Positions 1-7,321 of a stretch of 37,353 nt of DNA are shown piece after piece. Under the pieces are notes generated by a model that ran no database searches, was not told the DNA's origin, and saw only the letters and a list, made by a program, of their open reading frames with translations. Source of the stretch: Paenibacillus hemerocallicola (GTDB taxonomy: Bacteria > Bacillota > Bacilli > Paenibacillales > NBRC-103111). The stretch is taken from assembly GCF_006265175.1 (NCBI RefSeq), contig NZ_VDCQ01000084.1, forward strand, positions 1 to 37,353. Reading direction: 5' to 3'. Position numbers and translations under genes: made by a program. Positions within the stretch are counted from its first letter, which is position 1, and each line of letters opens with the position of its first letter.

Positions 1-225
1 TCCACGCCACCCGATTCGACCGCCCAGTCGCACCAGGATAGCGCTGAAATCGGCACTATGCGCGATCCGAGCATACCGTTTTCGCGGAATAAGGTTGGTT
101 TCAGCGCTATATTCTCCACGCCACCCGATTCGACCGCCCAGTCGCACCAGGATAGTGCTGAAATCGGCACTATGCGCGATCCGAGCATACTGTTTTCGCG
201 GAATAAGGTTGGTTTCAGCGCTATA
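1..225. repeat. Tandem 114-bp repeat; array A of the 51-62-51 dyad element
   Basis: Two copies of a 114-bp unit (1-114 and 115 to about 225) differ at two seen positions, and the window starts inside the first, so the array probably continues to the left. Each copy holds two 22-nt dyad units with ATA/TAT ends, at 38-59, 89-110, 152-173 and 203-224. Start-to-start spacing is 51, 63 and 51 nt. One of the two differences (C42 versus T156) turns a C-A mismatch in the first hairpin into a T-A pair. The short spacer also has inverted ends (CGCGA/TCGCG). From 226 to 373 I see no gene; the open frames over this stretch look incidental. Confidence 0.8.
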
Positions 226-373
226 AGTAAGCGCTCCGCAATTTCGTACTGCCAGCACCGGGCGACCTCCACCTTCCCGTCCGTGCGCCGAATTTCGGCG
301 ACGGGAACGGTGTTGCAGCACGTTGAACTAACCTGACGCGCCTTCTTTCACCGGCACGCCTGGAAACGGGACG

Positions 374-403
374 CAAAAGAGGCCGCCCGCTCCGGGCAGC
401 CTC
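374..403 (-). terminator. Intrinsic terminator of the DUF4127 gene
   Basis: Read on the minus strand, a GC-rich hairpin (GAGGC.GCCC / GGGC.GCCTC arms with a CGGAGC-type loop) ends in TTTT. It lies about 10 bp past the stop codon of the DUF4127 gene. Confidence 0.75.
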
Positions 404-413
404 CATACAACTC

Positions 414-1967
414 TTATTGCTCGAGCACCGCTTCGAACCCGACCTCGAACATCCGGCTCCACGGCAAGTGGACATCCTCGATCCGGACACGGCCGGGACA
501 GCCTTCCTGAACGTATTGCGCAAAAAACTGCTCGAGCTTCTCGCGAATGACGGCATATACTTCCGCCTGCACGTGAGTCAGCTCATAGTAGCTTGCCCCA
601 AGCTTCGGCAGCTCGTTATGGATGACGTCCTTGCGGACGATCGCCTGATAGCCCCAATCCTCGATAAGACGGAAATAATAATAGGCGCGGCTCCGGTTCA
701 ACCGTTCCGCCGAATCGTCCCCGCGGCCGCGATAATACGACTCGATCACCGCATGGGAAACGACGGTTCCCATCGTATTGCCCGACGTATTCCAGGCCGC
801 ATACGCCGCGATTTCGTGCAACAGCCCGCTGGCGCTGACCAGCTTCATGAAAGGATGATCCGAGCCGTTGCTTACGGCGACGTCCGCGAGAGCGACCATG
901 TGTCCTTCGCGAATGTAATGTCGGATCGCCTGTACGAACTCCTTCGTATTCACCTCCGAGAAATACGAACGGTGGCGCTGGCCGTATGGAGTCGAGCACT
1001 CGGCCATTTCCTTCTGGCCGACAGGCGGCGAGTTCGTCATCAGGATGAAGTCGGTGCCGCAGGAGTTGTCGTGCGAGACCGCGCCTGCCGCCGTCAAGTG
1101 ATATTTGATGCTTTCCCCGAGCGACCTGTCCTCGTATTTCGGAACGACAAACGGCCCATGAACCGAGGAATAGCGGACGAACGCTTTCGGCGTATACTGC
1201 TTCGCTTCGCAAAACGCCCGGGCAAACAGCGTACAGCCGATTTCGTCGGCGCCCGGGTAGATCATGATTTTGTCGCCGAGGTCAAGCTCTTCCGCCAACA
1301 GCGACAGCTTTCTTTGCTCGAGCGGGCTGAAGCCGTATTTGGAGTTGTCGTCGAGCGGGATGATCAGAAAATCGATTACGCCGTCTCGGACAAGCTTCAT
1401 CGTCTCCGCATTGACGTAAGCGTTCGTTTTGCGGCGGGTCAGGAAATCGTCCAGCACGCTCTGCGGGATGGTCGCCAATAACGATTCGAGACGGGCCGTC
1501 TCGTCCGCATCCAGCGCCTCCTGCTCGGCCTTGTCCTTCAGCCAGCCGTACGTGTACAGCTCGTTGCCGAAATCCGCATAATAATCCGGCTCTTCCTCCG
1601 AGCTGGAATAGGCGGGAACGCGAGTGATCAGGTTGAAGGCGTATATGCGCAATCGCGGATTCGATTGTTTCAGCCGGGCCAGAACTCCGAGACGCTCCTT
1701 GCACGCCGCTTCCGATGTATGATGAAGACGGGAAGGCACGATCCCTCCGTGAACGAGCATATCGATCGAGACGATCAGCGCGTCGGCTTCCGATGCGGCA
1801 CCGACCAGCCAATCGCGGACCGCATCCGTGTCGGCAGGCGTCTTTTTGCGGCCCAGCAGTCCGATTTCCGGCACTTGCAGCTCAAGGTCGGTCATGGACG
1901 CCAAATACAACGGATAGCGATAATTGCAAGGTCTTTCATCTAGCGGGACATATACGATCTTGTGCAT
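414..1967 (-). CDS. DUF4127 family protein
   Basis: A 517-aa protein with no signal peptide or membrane segment, so probably cytoplasmic. It opens with KIVYVPLDERPCNY, the hallmark N-terminus of the DUF4127 family found in many Firmicutes. Other conserved-looking blocks are DALIVSIDMLVHGGIVPSR, FLIIPLDDNSKYG and ALADVAVSNGSDHPFM; their Asp, His and Asn residues suggest an enzyme with a polar active site. The family has no function that I know. The start is supported by GGGGAGAG six bases before ATG. It stands alone, with a terminator behind it. The nearest upstream gene is an iron-binding lipoprotein more than 500 bp away and separately terminated, so no operon link is claimed. Confidence 0.88.
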   Translation of the reverse strand: MHKIVYVPLDERPCNYRYPLYLASMTDLELQVPEIGLLGRKKTPADTDAVRDWLVGAASEADALIVSIDMLVHGGIVPSRLHHTSEAACKERLGVLARLKQSNPRLRIYAFNLITRVPAYSSSEEEPDYYADFGNELYTYGWLKDKAEQEALDADETARLESLLATIPQSVLDDFLTRRKTNAYVNAETMKLVRDGVIDFLIIPLDDNSKYGFSPLEQRKLSLLAEELDLGDKIMIYPGADEIGCTLFARAFCEAKQYTPKAFVRYSSVHGPFVVPKYEDRSLGESIKYHLTAAGAVSHDNSCGTDFILMTNSPPVGQKEMAECSTPYGQRHRSYFSEVNTKEFVQAIRHYIREGHMVALADVAVSNGSDHPFMKLVSASGLLHEIAAYAAWNTSGNTMGTVVSHAVIESYYRGRGDDSAERLNRSRAYYYFRLIEDWGYQAIVRKDVIHNELPKLGASYYELTHVQAEVYAVIREKLEQFFAQYVQEGCPGRVRIEDVHLPWSRMFEVGFEAVLEQ

Positions 1968-2210
1968 GGTTTCTCTCCCCGTGGCATGAAGTAATAGAGC
2001 TTATTTCCATTTTGTTTTATATACTTTGGAGAATAACTCCATTCTATCACGAACCCGGCCGTTTGGAAAAGCAAAATTCGGCAGGAAAGAGACACAACCT
2101 CTCCGGTAAAAAACGTCGTCAGCATAGTTCGCCTCCAGACGCGCATGCATGGCATGACCGACGGAGGCTCGGCGCCTTTGCCGACGACCGGCAGACCGCG
2201 AATCGATAAA

Positions 2211-2397
2211 ATAACGGAACTGGCGTATCTTATTGACACGGTTACGCGTGTCGATGACAACATAACGGAAATCGGCTCCGCTATTCCACTGTTCATCCTC
2301 ATTTTCGCCCCGAAAGCTCCAAAATAACGGAAATGTGTGCCGTTATATTCGGAGACGTATCCAAATATGGAACAATAACGGAAATCGGTTCCTCTAT
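2211..2397. repeat. Array B of the 51-62-51 dyad element
   Basis: Four 23-nt units start at 2211, 2262, 2324 and 2375 (spacing 51, 62, 51). All begin ATAACGGAA. The third has perfect 7-bp arms (ATAACGG/CCGTTAT), the second and fourth close with TCCGCTAT and TCCTCTAT, and the first lacks a good right arm. The first short spacer contains a GACACG/CGTGTC hairpin. The middle spacer, reverse complemented, resembles that of array C (TCGGGGYGAAAATGA). Upstream, 1968-2210 holds no gene; it has a small GGAG-AATAA-CTCC dyad near 2030 and probably the promoter of the DUF4127 gene. Confidence 0.8.
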
Positions 2398-2465
2398 AGT
2401 CGGCAGCATATTGCTCCCGCCTCATCGACAGCCCTCCAGGTCGTATGCGGATTATGCGGATGCAT

Positions 2466-2494
2466 TAAAAAGCCGTCCCCAATAAGGGACGGCT
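2466..2494 (-). terminator. Intrinsic terminator of the siderophore-binding lipoprotein gene
   Basis: On the minus strand AGCCGTCCC-TTATT-GGGGACGGCT is followed by TTTTTAAT, just past the stop codon at 2504. Confidence 0.85.
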
Positions 2495-2503
2495 GCGCTT
2501 GAT

Positions 2504-3511
2504 TTATTTTTTGTTTTGCGACAGCAGCATTTGCACCTGAATGTCCAGCTGCTTCTCCAGCGAGATGAGATCGCCCGCGGCGAACTGATCGATATCCAGC
2601 TTGTAGACGCGGTTGTTTTTGACGGCGGGGAGGTCCTTCCACAGCTCGCTATTCATGATGTCCGCGGCGCGCTTATCCCCTCCGTCAGCGGCATACACCG
2701 TAACGAACATATGATCCGCGGCATGCTGCGGCAGTACTTCGAGCGACATGTCCAGACCGGAGCCGCCTTTCTCGAATATATATTTCTTCAACGATTCCGG
2801 TGGCGAGTAGCCCAGACTCGCGTACAGATTGCGCGTCCCTCTCCCGAAGCTCTGGCTGACCGCCCAGAAGCTTTTCGCCCATATTTCGTAAACGCCTACG
2901 GTTTCGTCGGGCCCGATGACGCCGGCCAGCTTTTGCTTCGCTTCGGCCGCCTTCGCTTCGAACCGCTTGATCGCCGCTTCGGCCTCGGCCTTCTTTCCTA
3001 CCATTTCGCCGAAATCTCGAAGCTCGTCCATGACATCCTTCTGCCCCCAAGGCACGACGATCGTTGGAGCGATCTTGGAAAACTGCTCGTAGTTTTTGTC
3101 CGATGGCCGTATGATCAAGTCCGGCTCCAGCAGCGCGATTTTCTCCAAGGCAACGGAATCGTCCCCGATATCCGCTATCCCTTCCGTCCTATCCTTCAGG
3201 AAATATTGCTTCAAGCTCGCGGAGCCCGCTCCGACCGGCTTCACGCCCAACGTCAGCAAATGACCGAGGTATTGCGTGGCGACGATCCGTTTCGGCTCGA
3301 CCGGAATTTCGATGTCCCCTTTCACCGTTTTGTAAAGGCGGGTTTTGGGCTTGTCTGTCGTCCGGGCGGCCTCGGCCGCACCTTGCCCCGCGCTTTTCGC
3401 CCCCGATGCGGCATTCACGGCTTCGTCTTGCTTGCTCGCGCAAGCGGCGAGCATTACGGCCAACAACGCGGCGGCCAAACCGGCGAATAGGACTCGTTTC
3501 AAATATGGCAT
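2504..3511 (-). CDS. Iron(III)-siderophore ABC transporter substrate-binding lipoprotein (FecB/FeuA type)
   Basis: A 335-aa lipoprotein. The signal peptide has a KR-rich start, a hydrophobic core and a lipobox ending AVMLAAC; a low-complexity linker follows. The mature part has the two-lobed class III binding-protein pattern: RIVATQYLGHLLTLGVKPVG, then LLEPDLIIRPSDKNYEQFSKIAPT, a long connecting helix and a C-terminal lobe. It should capture a ferric siderophore outside the membrane and hand it to a FecCD-type permease, but no permease or ATPase gene is nearby, so it must share one encoded elsewhere. ATG at 3511 is chosen over ATG at 3532 because GGAGGGG lies seven bases before it and the longer start would run into the Fur box. 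It is homologous over its whole mature length to the C-terminal half of the adjacent regulator. Confidence 0.88.
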   Translation of the reverse strand: MPYLKRVLFAGLAAALLAVMLAACASKQDEAVNAASGAKSAGQGAAEAARTTDKPKTRLYKTVKGDIEIPVEPKRIVATQYLGHLLTLGVKPVGAGSASLKQYFLKDRTEGIADIGDDSVALEKIALLEPDLIIRPSDKNYEQFSKIAPTIVVPWGQKDVMDELRDFGEMVGKKAEAEAAIKRFEAKAAEAKQKLAGVIGPDETVGVYEIWAKSFWAVSQSFGRGTRNLYASLGYSPPESLKKYIFEKGGSGLDMSLEVLPQHAADHMFVTVYAADGGDKRAADIMNSELWKDLPAVKNNRVYKLDIDQFAAGDLISLEKQLDIQVQMLLSQNKK

Positions 3512-3532
3512 GTCTTCCCCTCCAGACAACAT

Positions 3533-3547
3533 TGATAATCATTATCA
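3533..3547 (-). promoter_or_regulatory. Fur box before the siderophore-binding lipoprotein gene
   Basis: TGATAATCATTATCA is an exact match to the Bacillus 7-1-7 Fur consensus. It lies 21 bp before the chosen ATG and would overlap the -10 region of a plausible minus-strand promoter (TTGTTA, 16-bp gap, GATTAT). Iron repression by Fur is the direct inference. Confidence 0.9.
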
Positions 3548-3637
3548 ATATAATCGTAACAACAGCCGGAGATTGCGTCTATTTCCGAATATAAGATTTG
3601 GCATGGACTATTGTATGATGGTCCGAAAGCTTGCCGA

Positions 3638-5229
3638 TCAGCATTGCCGCCGCAGCAGCCGGGTCTGGACGGTCAGCTGCTTCTCGATGGATAGCGGGTC
3701 GTTCCAAACGAACGTGTCGAGATCAATATCGTATATTCGGTTATTGCGCACCGCGTCCAAGCCTCTCCACTGCTCGCTCTCCATCAACCGCTTCGCCTGC
3801 TTCTCGCCGCCATGCTCTTTCCAGACGCTGACAAACATATGATCCGCGGCATATTGCGGCAAACGATCGAACGGAATCTCCTTGCCCGGACCTTTCCCCA
3901 GCACGTGTTCGGCCAACGTCTGCGGAGGCGAGTAGCCAAGCGTCTTGTATAGATTTCTCGTTCCGCGGCCATAGCCGATATTGACCGCCCATATGCGGTC
4001 GCCCCATATTTCGTATACGGCGACGGATTCCCTTTTTCCTACGATCCCCGCCACCTCCCGGCGAGCCCGTTCCTCCTTCTCGCAAAATCCGGCGATCCAA
4101 GCCTCGGCTTCGTTCCGCCTGTCCAGCAGCTCGCCGATATACTCGAGCTCCCGCAGCGTATCAAGCCGCCCCCACGGTATCGCTATCGTCGTGGCGATTT
4201 GCGACAAATGCTCGTGCTGTTCGCGTATCGTCAAGATCAGGTCCGGTTCGAGTCCGGCGATTTTGGGTAATGATACCGGTATTCCTACATCCCGAATTCC
4301 CGATGTTATTGGGGACAGCGCAAAGGGCGACAGCTGCTTGGCCGTCGTTCCCGCCGGAGTTAGTCCCAACGCGAGAATATGTCCGAGGTACTGCAGGCAT
4401 ACGATCTTCTTCGGCTTCTTGATATAGGCGGTAGGCGACAAACCGACCATCTGTTTGAATTTGCGGCTCAAATAGAGACCGTCCGCATATCCGACCGTAT
4501 GCGCAATTTGATTCAGCGTGCTTTTGGAGACGAGCAGCTGTTCCTTCGCTTTGGCGATGCGCACCCGTGCCAAATAGTCGGCGAACGTACAACCCGTCAC
4601 TTTTCTGAACACGGACGAGAAATATTCCGGCGTGAGCCCGCACCTATGAGACAATAACTCGCGGTAATATCCTCCCGATAGTTGTCCCGGATGTAAGAGA
4701 CGGCTTCGCGAATGCGCCGCTCCGAATCGTATTCGTCGCCATTGGACGGATTGCTCGCCAAATGATGCAGAACGTTCATGAATAAGGAGTCGGCCTGAAA
4801 GCTCATCCCCTCGTTCACGCCGGCATGCCGCCATGCTTTTACAAGTTGGGCAGCCGATGCGGATATCGTACGGGAAAATCGGGTTTCGATCTGCCCGGTT
4901 TCCTTATAATCGGACGTTTCCTTAACGAGCGTTTGCCGCCCGTCCGAGTCCTCCTCCGCCACCTTCCATATTTCGAAGGCGATGGCATGCCATTTCAGTC
5001 TGCTGCCGCAAACACGGTGAATTTCCAGACAAGCGCGCGGATTCAGGAATACGACGGAATCGGGATTCAGCTTGCAGGCCCTGCCTTCGATATACGCTTC
5101 CGCGCTTCCTGAAGCGACGACGATCAGCATGTACGAGGCGGACATTTCCTTGACCGGCAGCTCTTCGGGAACCGCTTCGCTGGATCCGGCTCTCATAAGC
5201 CGGTATACTTTAGAATGGATACGATCCAC
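3638..5229 (-). pseudogene. btr: Btr-like AraC regulator fused to a siderophore-binding domain, frameshifted
   Basis: Two overlapping frames together make about 530 aa, the size of Bacillus subtilis Btr (YbbB), which activates siderophore uptake when its ligand binds. The first part starts at GTG 5229 (GGGGGAG upstream) and carries a cupin-like sensor domain and the first HTH helix, ending ...SYIRDNYREDIT. The second frame continues with RELLSHRCGLTPEYFSSVFRKVTG, the second HTH motif, and then a FecB-type binding domain (KIVCLQYLGHILALGLTP to the end) closely related to the neighbouring lipoprotein. The switch lies near 4668-4676 and needs one extra base; no homopolymer is present. As written, the product stops at 4597 (210 aa) inside the DNA-binding region. 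This could be a real loss of function or a sequencing error. Confidence 0.82.
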
Positions 5230-5281
5230 TATGGTTTTCTCCCCCGTCTGACGCGTTGCCGTCAATAAAAGCTTTACCCTT

Positions 5282-5310
5282 ATTATATTGATAACCGTTC
5301 TCAGTATCAA
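5282..5310 (-). promoter_or_regulatory. Promoter with embedded Fur box for the Btr-like gene
   Basis: On the minus strand TTGATA (5310-5305), a 17-bp gap and TATAAT (5287-5282) form a near-ideal vegetative promoter. Its spacer contains TGATAACCGTTCTCA (5289-5303 on the plus strand), which matches 12 of 14 defined Fur-box positions. Fur bound here would cover the promoter. The site also lies upstream of the divergent nagZ-like gene. Confidence 0.82.
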
Positions 5311-5377
5311 TCGCCGCGTATTCCGCTTGTTCGCGATGGGCATATTGCTGGATAGGACCGGAAAGGAGAATTTTGTC

Positions 5378-6592
5378 ATGAGGCTATCACGATCTTTGTT
5401 CGCGCTGGCGCTGTCGGCAACGCTCCTATTGGGAGCCGCCGGTTGTGCCAAGGATACACGACAGCAAACAAACGAGCCTCCCTCCGATTCGAAAATCGAA
5501 CGGGATCCGCTCTGGGTGAAAATAGAGGAAATGCCGCTCAAACAGAAGCTGGGGCAAATGATTATAGCCGGAGTGGAAGGGACGGACATCGACGAGCATA
5601 CGAGAAGCCTGATCGTCGACGATCGCATCGGGGGATTTATTTTATACAAACCGAATATCGAATCGACCGAGCAAACGGTCGCCCTGCTGAACGGGCTGAA
5701 GGAAGCGAACCGCTCCAATCCCGTACCGCTGCTGCTTAGCGTAGACCAGGAGGGCGGCAGAGTGAACCGGCTGCCGTCATCGTTCGCCGCCATCCCGTCC
5801 AGCCGGGACATCGGGAAATCGGGCAGCGTTCAAAAGGCGCGCGCATTCGGCGAAGCGATCGGGGAACAGCTCCGCGCCTTCGGCTTCAACATGAATTTCG
5901 CTCCCGTACTCGACGTCGACAGCAATCCGGACAATCCGGTGATCGGCAGCCGTTCGTTCGGCTCGACCGCATCCGTCGCAAGCTCATTCGGCATCGAGGA
6001 GATGCTCGGCCTCCGGTCGAAAGGGGTCATCCCCGTCGTCAAGCATTTTCCCGGACATGGCGACACGTCCGTCGACTCCCACCTTGAATTGCCCGTCGTG
6101 GACAAGACGCCCGAGCAGCTGCGGAAATTGGAGCTCGTACCATTCTCCGAGGCGATTCGCTCGAAAGCGGATGCCGTCATGATCGCGCATATTTTACTGC
6201 CGAAAATCGACCCGGACTCTCCGTCCTCGATGTCGTCCAAGGTCATTACCGGCCTGCTGCGCGGCGAGCTGGGCTACGATGGAATCGTCATGACCGACGA
6301 CATGACGATGGGAGCGATCGTGAAGCATATGGACGTGGGCTCCGCAGCCGTCCGATCCGTCAAGGCCGGAAGCGACATCATACTGGTAGCGCACGAATAC
6401 GGGCAGGTGAAAAAGGCGATCGACTCGCTCGTACAAGCGGCCGAATCCGGCACGATTCCGAAGGAGCAAATCGATCGGAGCGTTTACCGGATTTTATCTC
6501 TAAAGGAACGCTATAGCTTGAAGGACACCCCGTCCGGTCCGGTGGACGTGGAGAAAATCAACTCCGCGTTGAAGGCGGCTGCGGGCAAGTGA
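5378..6592 (+). CDS. nagZ: Beta-N-acetylhexosaminidase lipoprotein, glycoside hydrolase family 3 (NagZ type)
   Basis: A 404-aa lipoprotein with signal peptide and lipobox LLLGAAGC. The family 3 TIM barrel covers the rest. KHFPGHGDTSVDSH (residues about 222-235) holds the Asp/His general acid-base motif, and MTDDMTMGAI holds the nucleophile Asp at about 307. The Bacillus homologue YbbD removes N-acetylglucosamine from muropeptides during cell-wall recycling. The roughly 400-aa length means it lacks the extra C-terminal domain of the longer Bacillus NagZ, whose catalytic His-Asp pair sits in the barrel motif kept here. ATG 5378 is preferred because AAAGGAG lies before it and the signal peptide begins there. 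In B. subtilis nagZ also lies near btr, so the neighbourhood is conserved. No amiE, murP, murQ or murR genes follow. Confidence 0.9.
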   Translation: MRLSRSLFALALSATLLLGAAGCAKDTRQQTNEPPSDSKIERDPLWVKIEEMPLKQKLGQMIIAGVEGTDIDEHTRSLIVDDRIGGFILYKPNIESTEQTVALLNGLKEANRSNPVPLLLSVDQEGGRVNRLPSSFAAIPSSRDIGKSGSVQKARAFGEAIGEQLRAFGFNMNFAPVLDVDSNPDNPVIGSRSFGSTASVASSFGIEEMLGLRSKGVIPVVKHFPGHGDTSVDSHLELPVVDKTPEQLRKLELVPFSEAIRSKADAVMIAHILLPKIDPDSPSSMSSKVITGLLRGELGYDGIVMTDDMTMGAIVKHMDVGSAAVRSVKAGSDIILVAHEYGQVKKAIDSLVQAAESGTIPKEQIDRSVYRILSLKERYSLKDTPSGPVDVEKINSALKAAAGK

Positions 6593-6613
6593 GCAGCAGC
6601 TTGCCAGGGACGT

Positions 6614-6684
6614 TAAGGTTCAAATCGGCGCTATACTTGCCTCGGGGGCAGCTTTTCGAGCGGATAGTGCTCTTTTGAACCTTA
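6614..6684. repeat. Half copy of the dyad element (array F)
   Basis: Two 22-nt units at 6614-6635 and 6663-6684 (49 nt apart) are inverted copies of each other: TAAGGTTCAAA at one end, TTTGAACCTTA at the other, with inner GGCGCTATA and GATAGTGC. The spacer has CTCG/CGAG inverted ends. Sequence and spacing resemble half of array A. It lies just past nagZ and could also act as a weak hairpin terminator, though a clear T-run is missing. Confidence 0.6.
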
Positions 6685-6726
6685 TTTCCATCTCGCGGTG
6701 TCACACCGGCCGCTGTTTGCCTCCAT

Positions 6727-6757
6727 AAGAAAAAGCGGCAAGCCAACGCTCGCCGCT
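6727..6757 (-). terminator. Intrinsic terminator of the 57-aa gene
   Basis: On the minus strand AGCGGC.AGC-type arms close a hairpin followed by TTTTTCTT, about 20 bp past the small gene's stop. Confidence 0.75.
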
Positions 6758-6779
6758 GTTATATGCTTATTGCCGATCA

Positions 6780-6953
6780 TCACCGCTTATGGACGGTCAG
6801 CATGTATTGCTGCACCGTGCCCAACGCTTCCGTAAACCGGATCAGCTCCTCTTTCGTCATGTTGTCGAAACTTTGCAGCAATCCGTTTACGCCGGCCTCA
6901 CTAATCCATTGCTCCAGCTCCAAGGTCAGTTCGCGCATTCCCGGTTCATTCAT
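6780..6953 (-). CDS. 57-aa protein of unknown function, under c-di-GMP riboswitch control
   Basis: A 57-aa acidic, probably helical protein (MNEPGMRELTLELEQWISE...). It has no signal peptide, membrane segment or Cys motif, and I do not recognise the family. ATG 6953 is chosen over the further upstream ATG at 7010 because GGAGGAA sits eight bases before it. It is the only gene between the c-di-GMP-I riboswitch and its own terminator, so it is the apparent sole output of that switch. This points to a role in motility, adhesion or biofilm decisions, but that is inference from the regulator alone. Confidence 0.7.
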   Translation of the reverse strand: MNEPGMRELTLELEQWISEAGVNGLLQSFDNMTKEELIRFTEALGTVQQYMLTVHKR

Positions 6954-7064
6954 AGCCTTGTTCCTCCATTGTCGATGAATAGTAGCTGCGTGCAATACGG
7001 TACTCGTCATTAGCCTCCCTCATACTCTCGCAAACTGCGCTTCCAACGGCGGCGATCCGCCCGA

Positions 7065-7093
7065 AAAAAGAAAAACCGCCCAAAATCGGGCAG
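7065..7093 (-). terminator. Riboswitch expression-platform terminator
   Basis: On the minus strand CTGCCC-GATTTT-GGGCGG is followed by TTTTTCTTTTTT. It lies about 35 nt after the c-di-GMP aptamer and about 110 nt before the small gene, so read-through here would decide expression. Confidence 0.8.
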
Positions 7094-7126
7094 TGATCGC
7101 CAAAATAAACGGAAATCACCTCAATT

Positions 7127-7205
7127 TCGGCAACCCAGCCGCCTTAGGAAATCCATTAGGCCTGCAGCTTTGCGTCCCTACCTTTCGATAGGTTTGCCAT
7201 TTGTC
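7127..7205 (-). ncRNA. Cyclic di-GMP-I (GEMM) riboswitch aptamer
   Basis: Read on the minus strand the segment has the GEMM core in order: GGCAAACC, a CCTAT-CGAAAG-GTAGG stem with GAAA tetraloop, GGGACGCAAAGC, a second stem with GGCCTAA and TAAGGC that would hold the tetraloop receptor, then GCTGGGTTGCC closing the outer stem with GGCAA. This matches the well-known Vc2-type aptamer. An extended -10 promoter (TGCTATAAT, TATAAT at 7248-7243 on the minus strand) lies about 40 nt upstream. A terminator and the 57-aa gene follow. It should tie that gene to cellular c-di-GMP. Confidence 0.92.
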
Positions 7206-7321
7206 GATCTTAGTGAAAACTTGTCATATTCGAATCGATTTCATTATAGCATGACTACTTATAAAAAAGAACTACCTCCACCAAATTAAATAGGCATAAA
7301 GACCTATCCGATTCATTGCCG

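Noticed and set aside
58-336. 92-aa plus-strand frame over the tandem repeat
   Set aside because: It only reflects the 114-bp repeat (divisible by three), has no ribosome site and no protein pattern.
2211-2397. Regularly spaced repeats as a CRISPR array
   Set aside because: Units are hairpins with alternating 28- and about 39-nt gaps, are not identical, do not extend beyond four or five, and no cas gene is in the window.
5230-5811. Upstream extension of the AraC N-terminal frame
   Set aside because: It runs antisense into nagZ and through the Fur-covered promoter; the GTG at 5229 with GGGGGAG is the sensible start.
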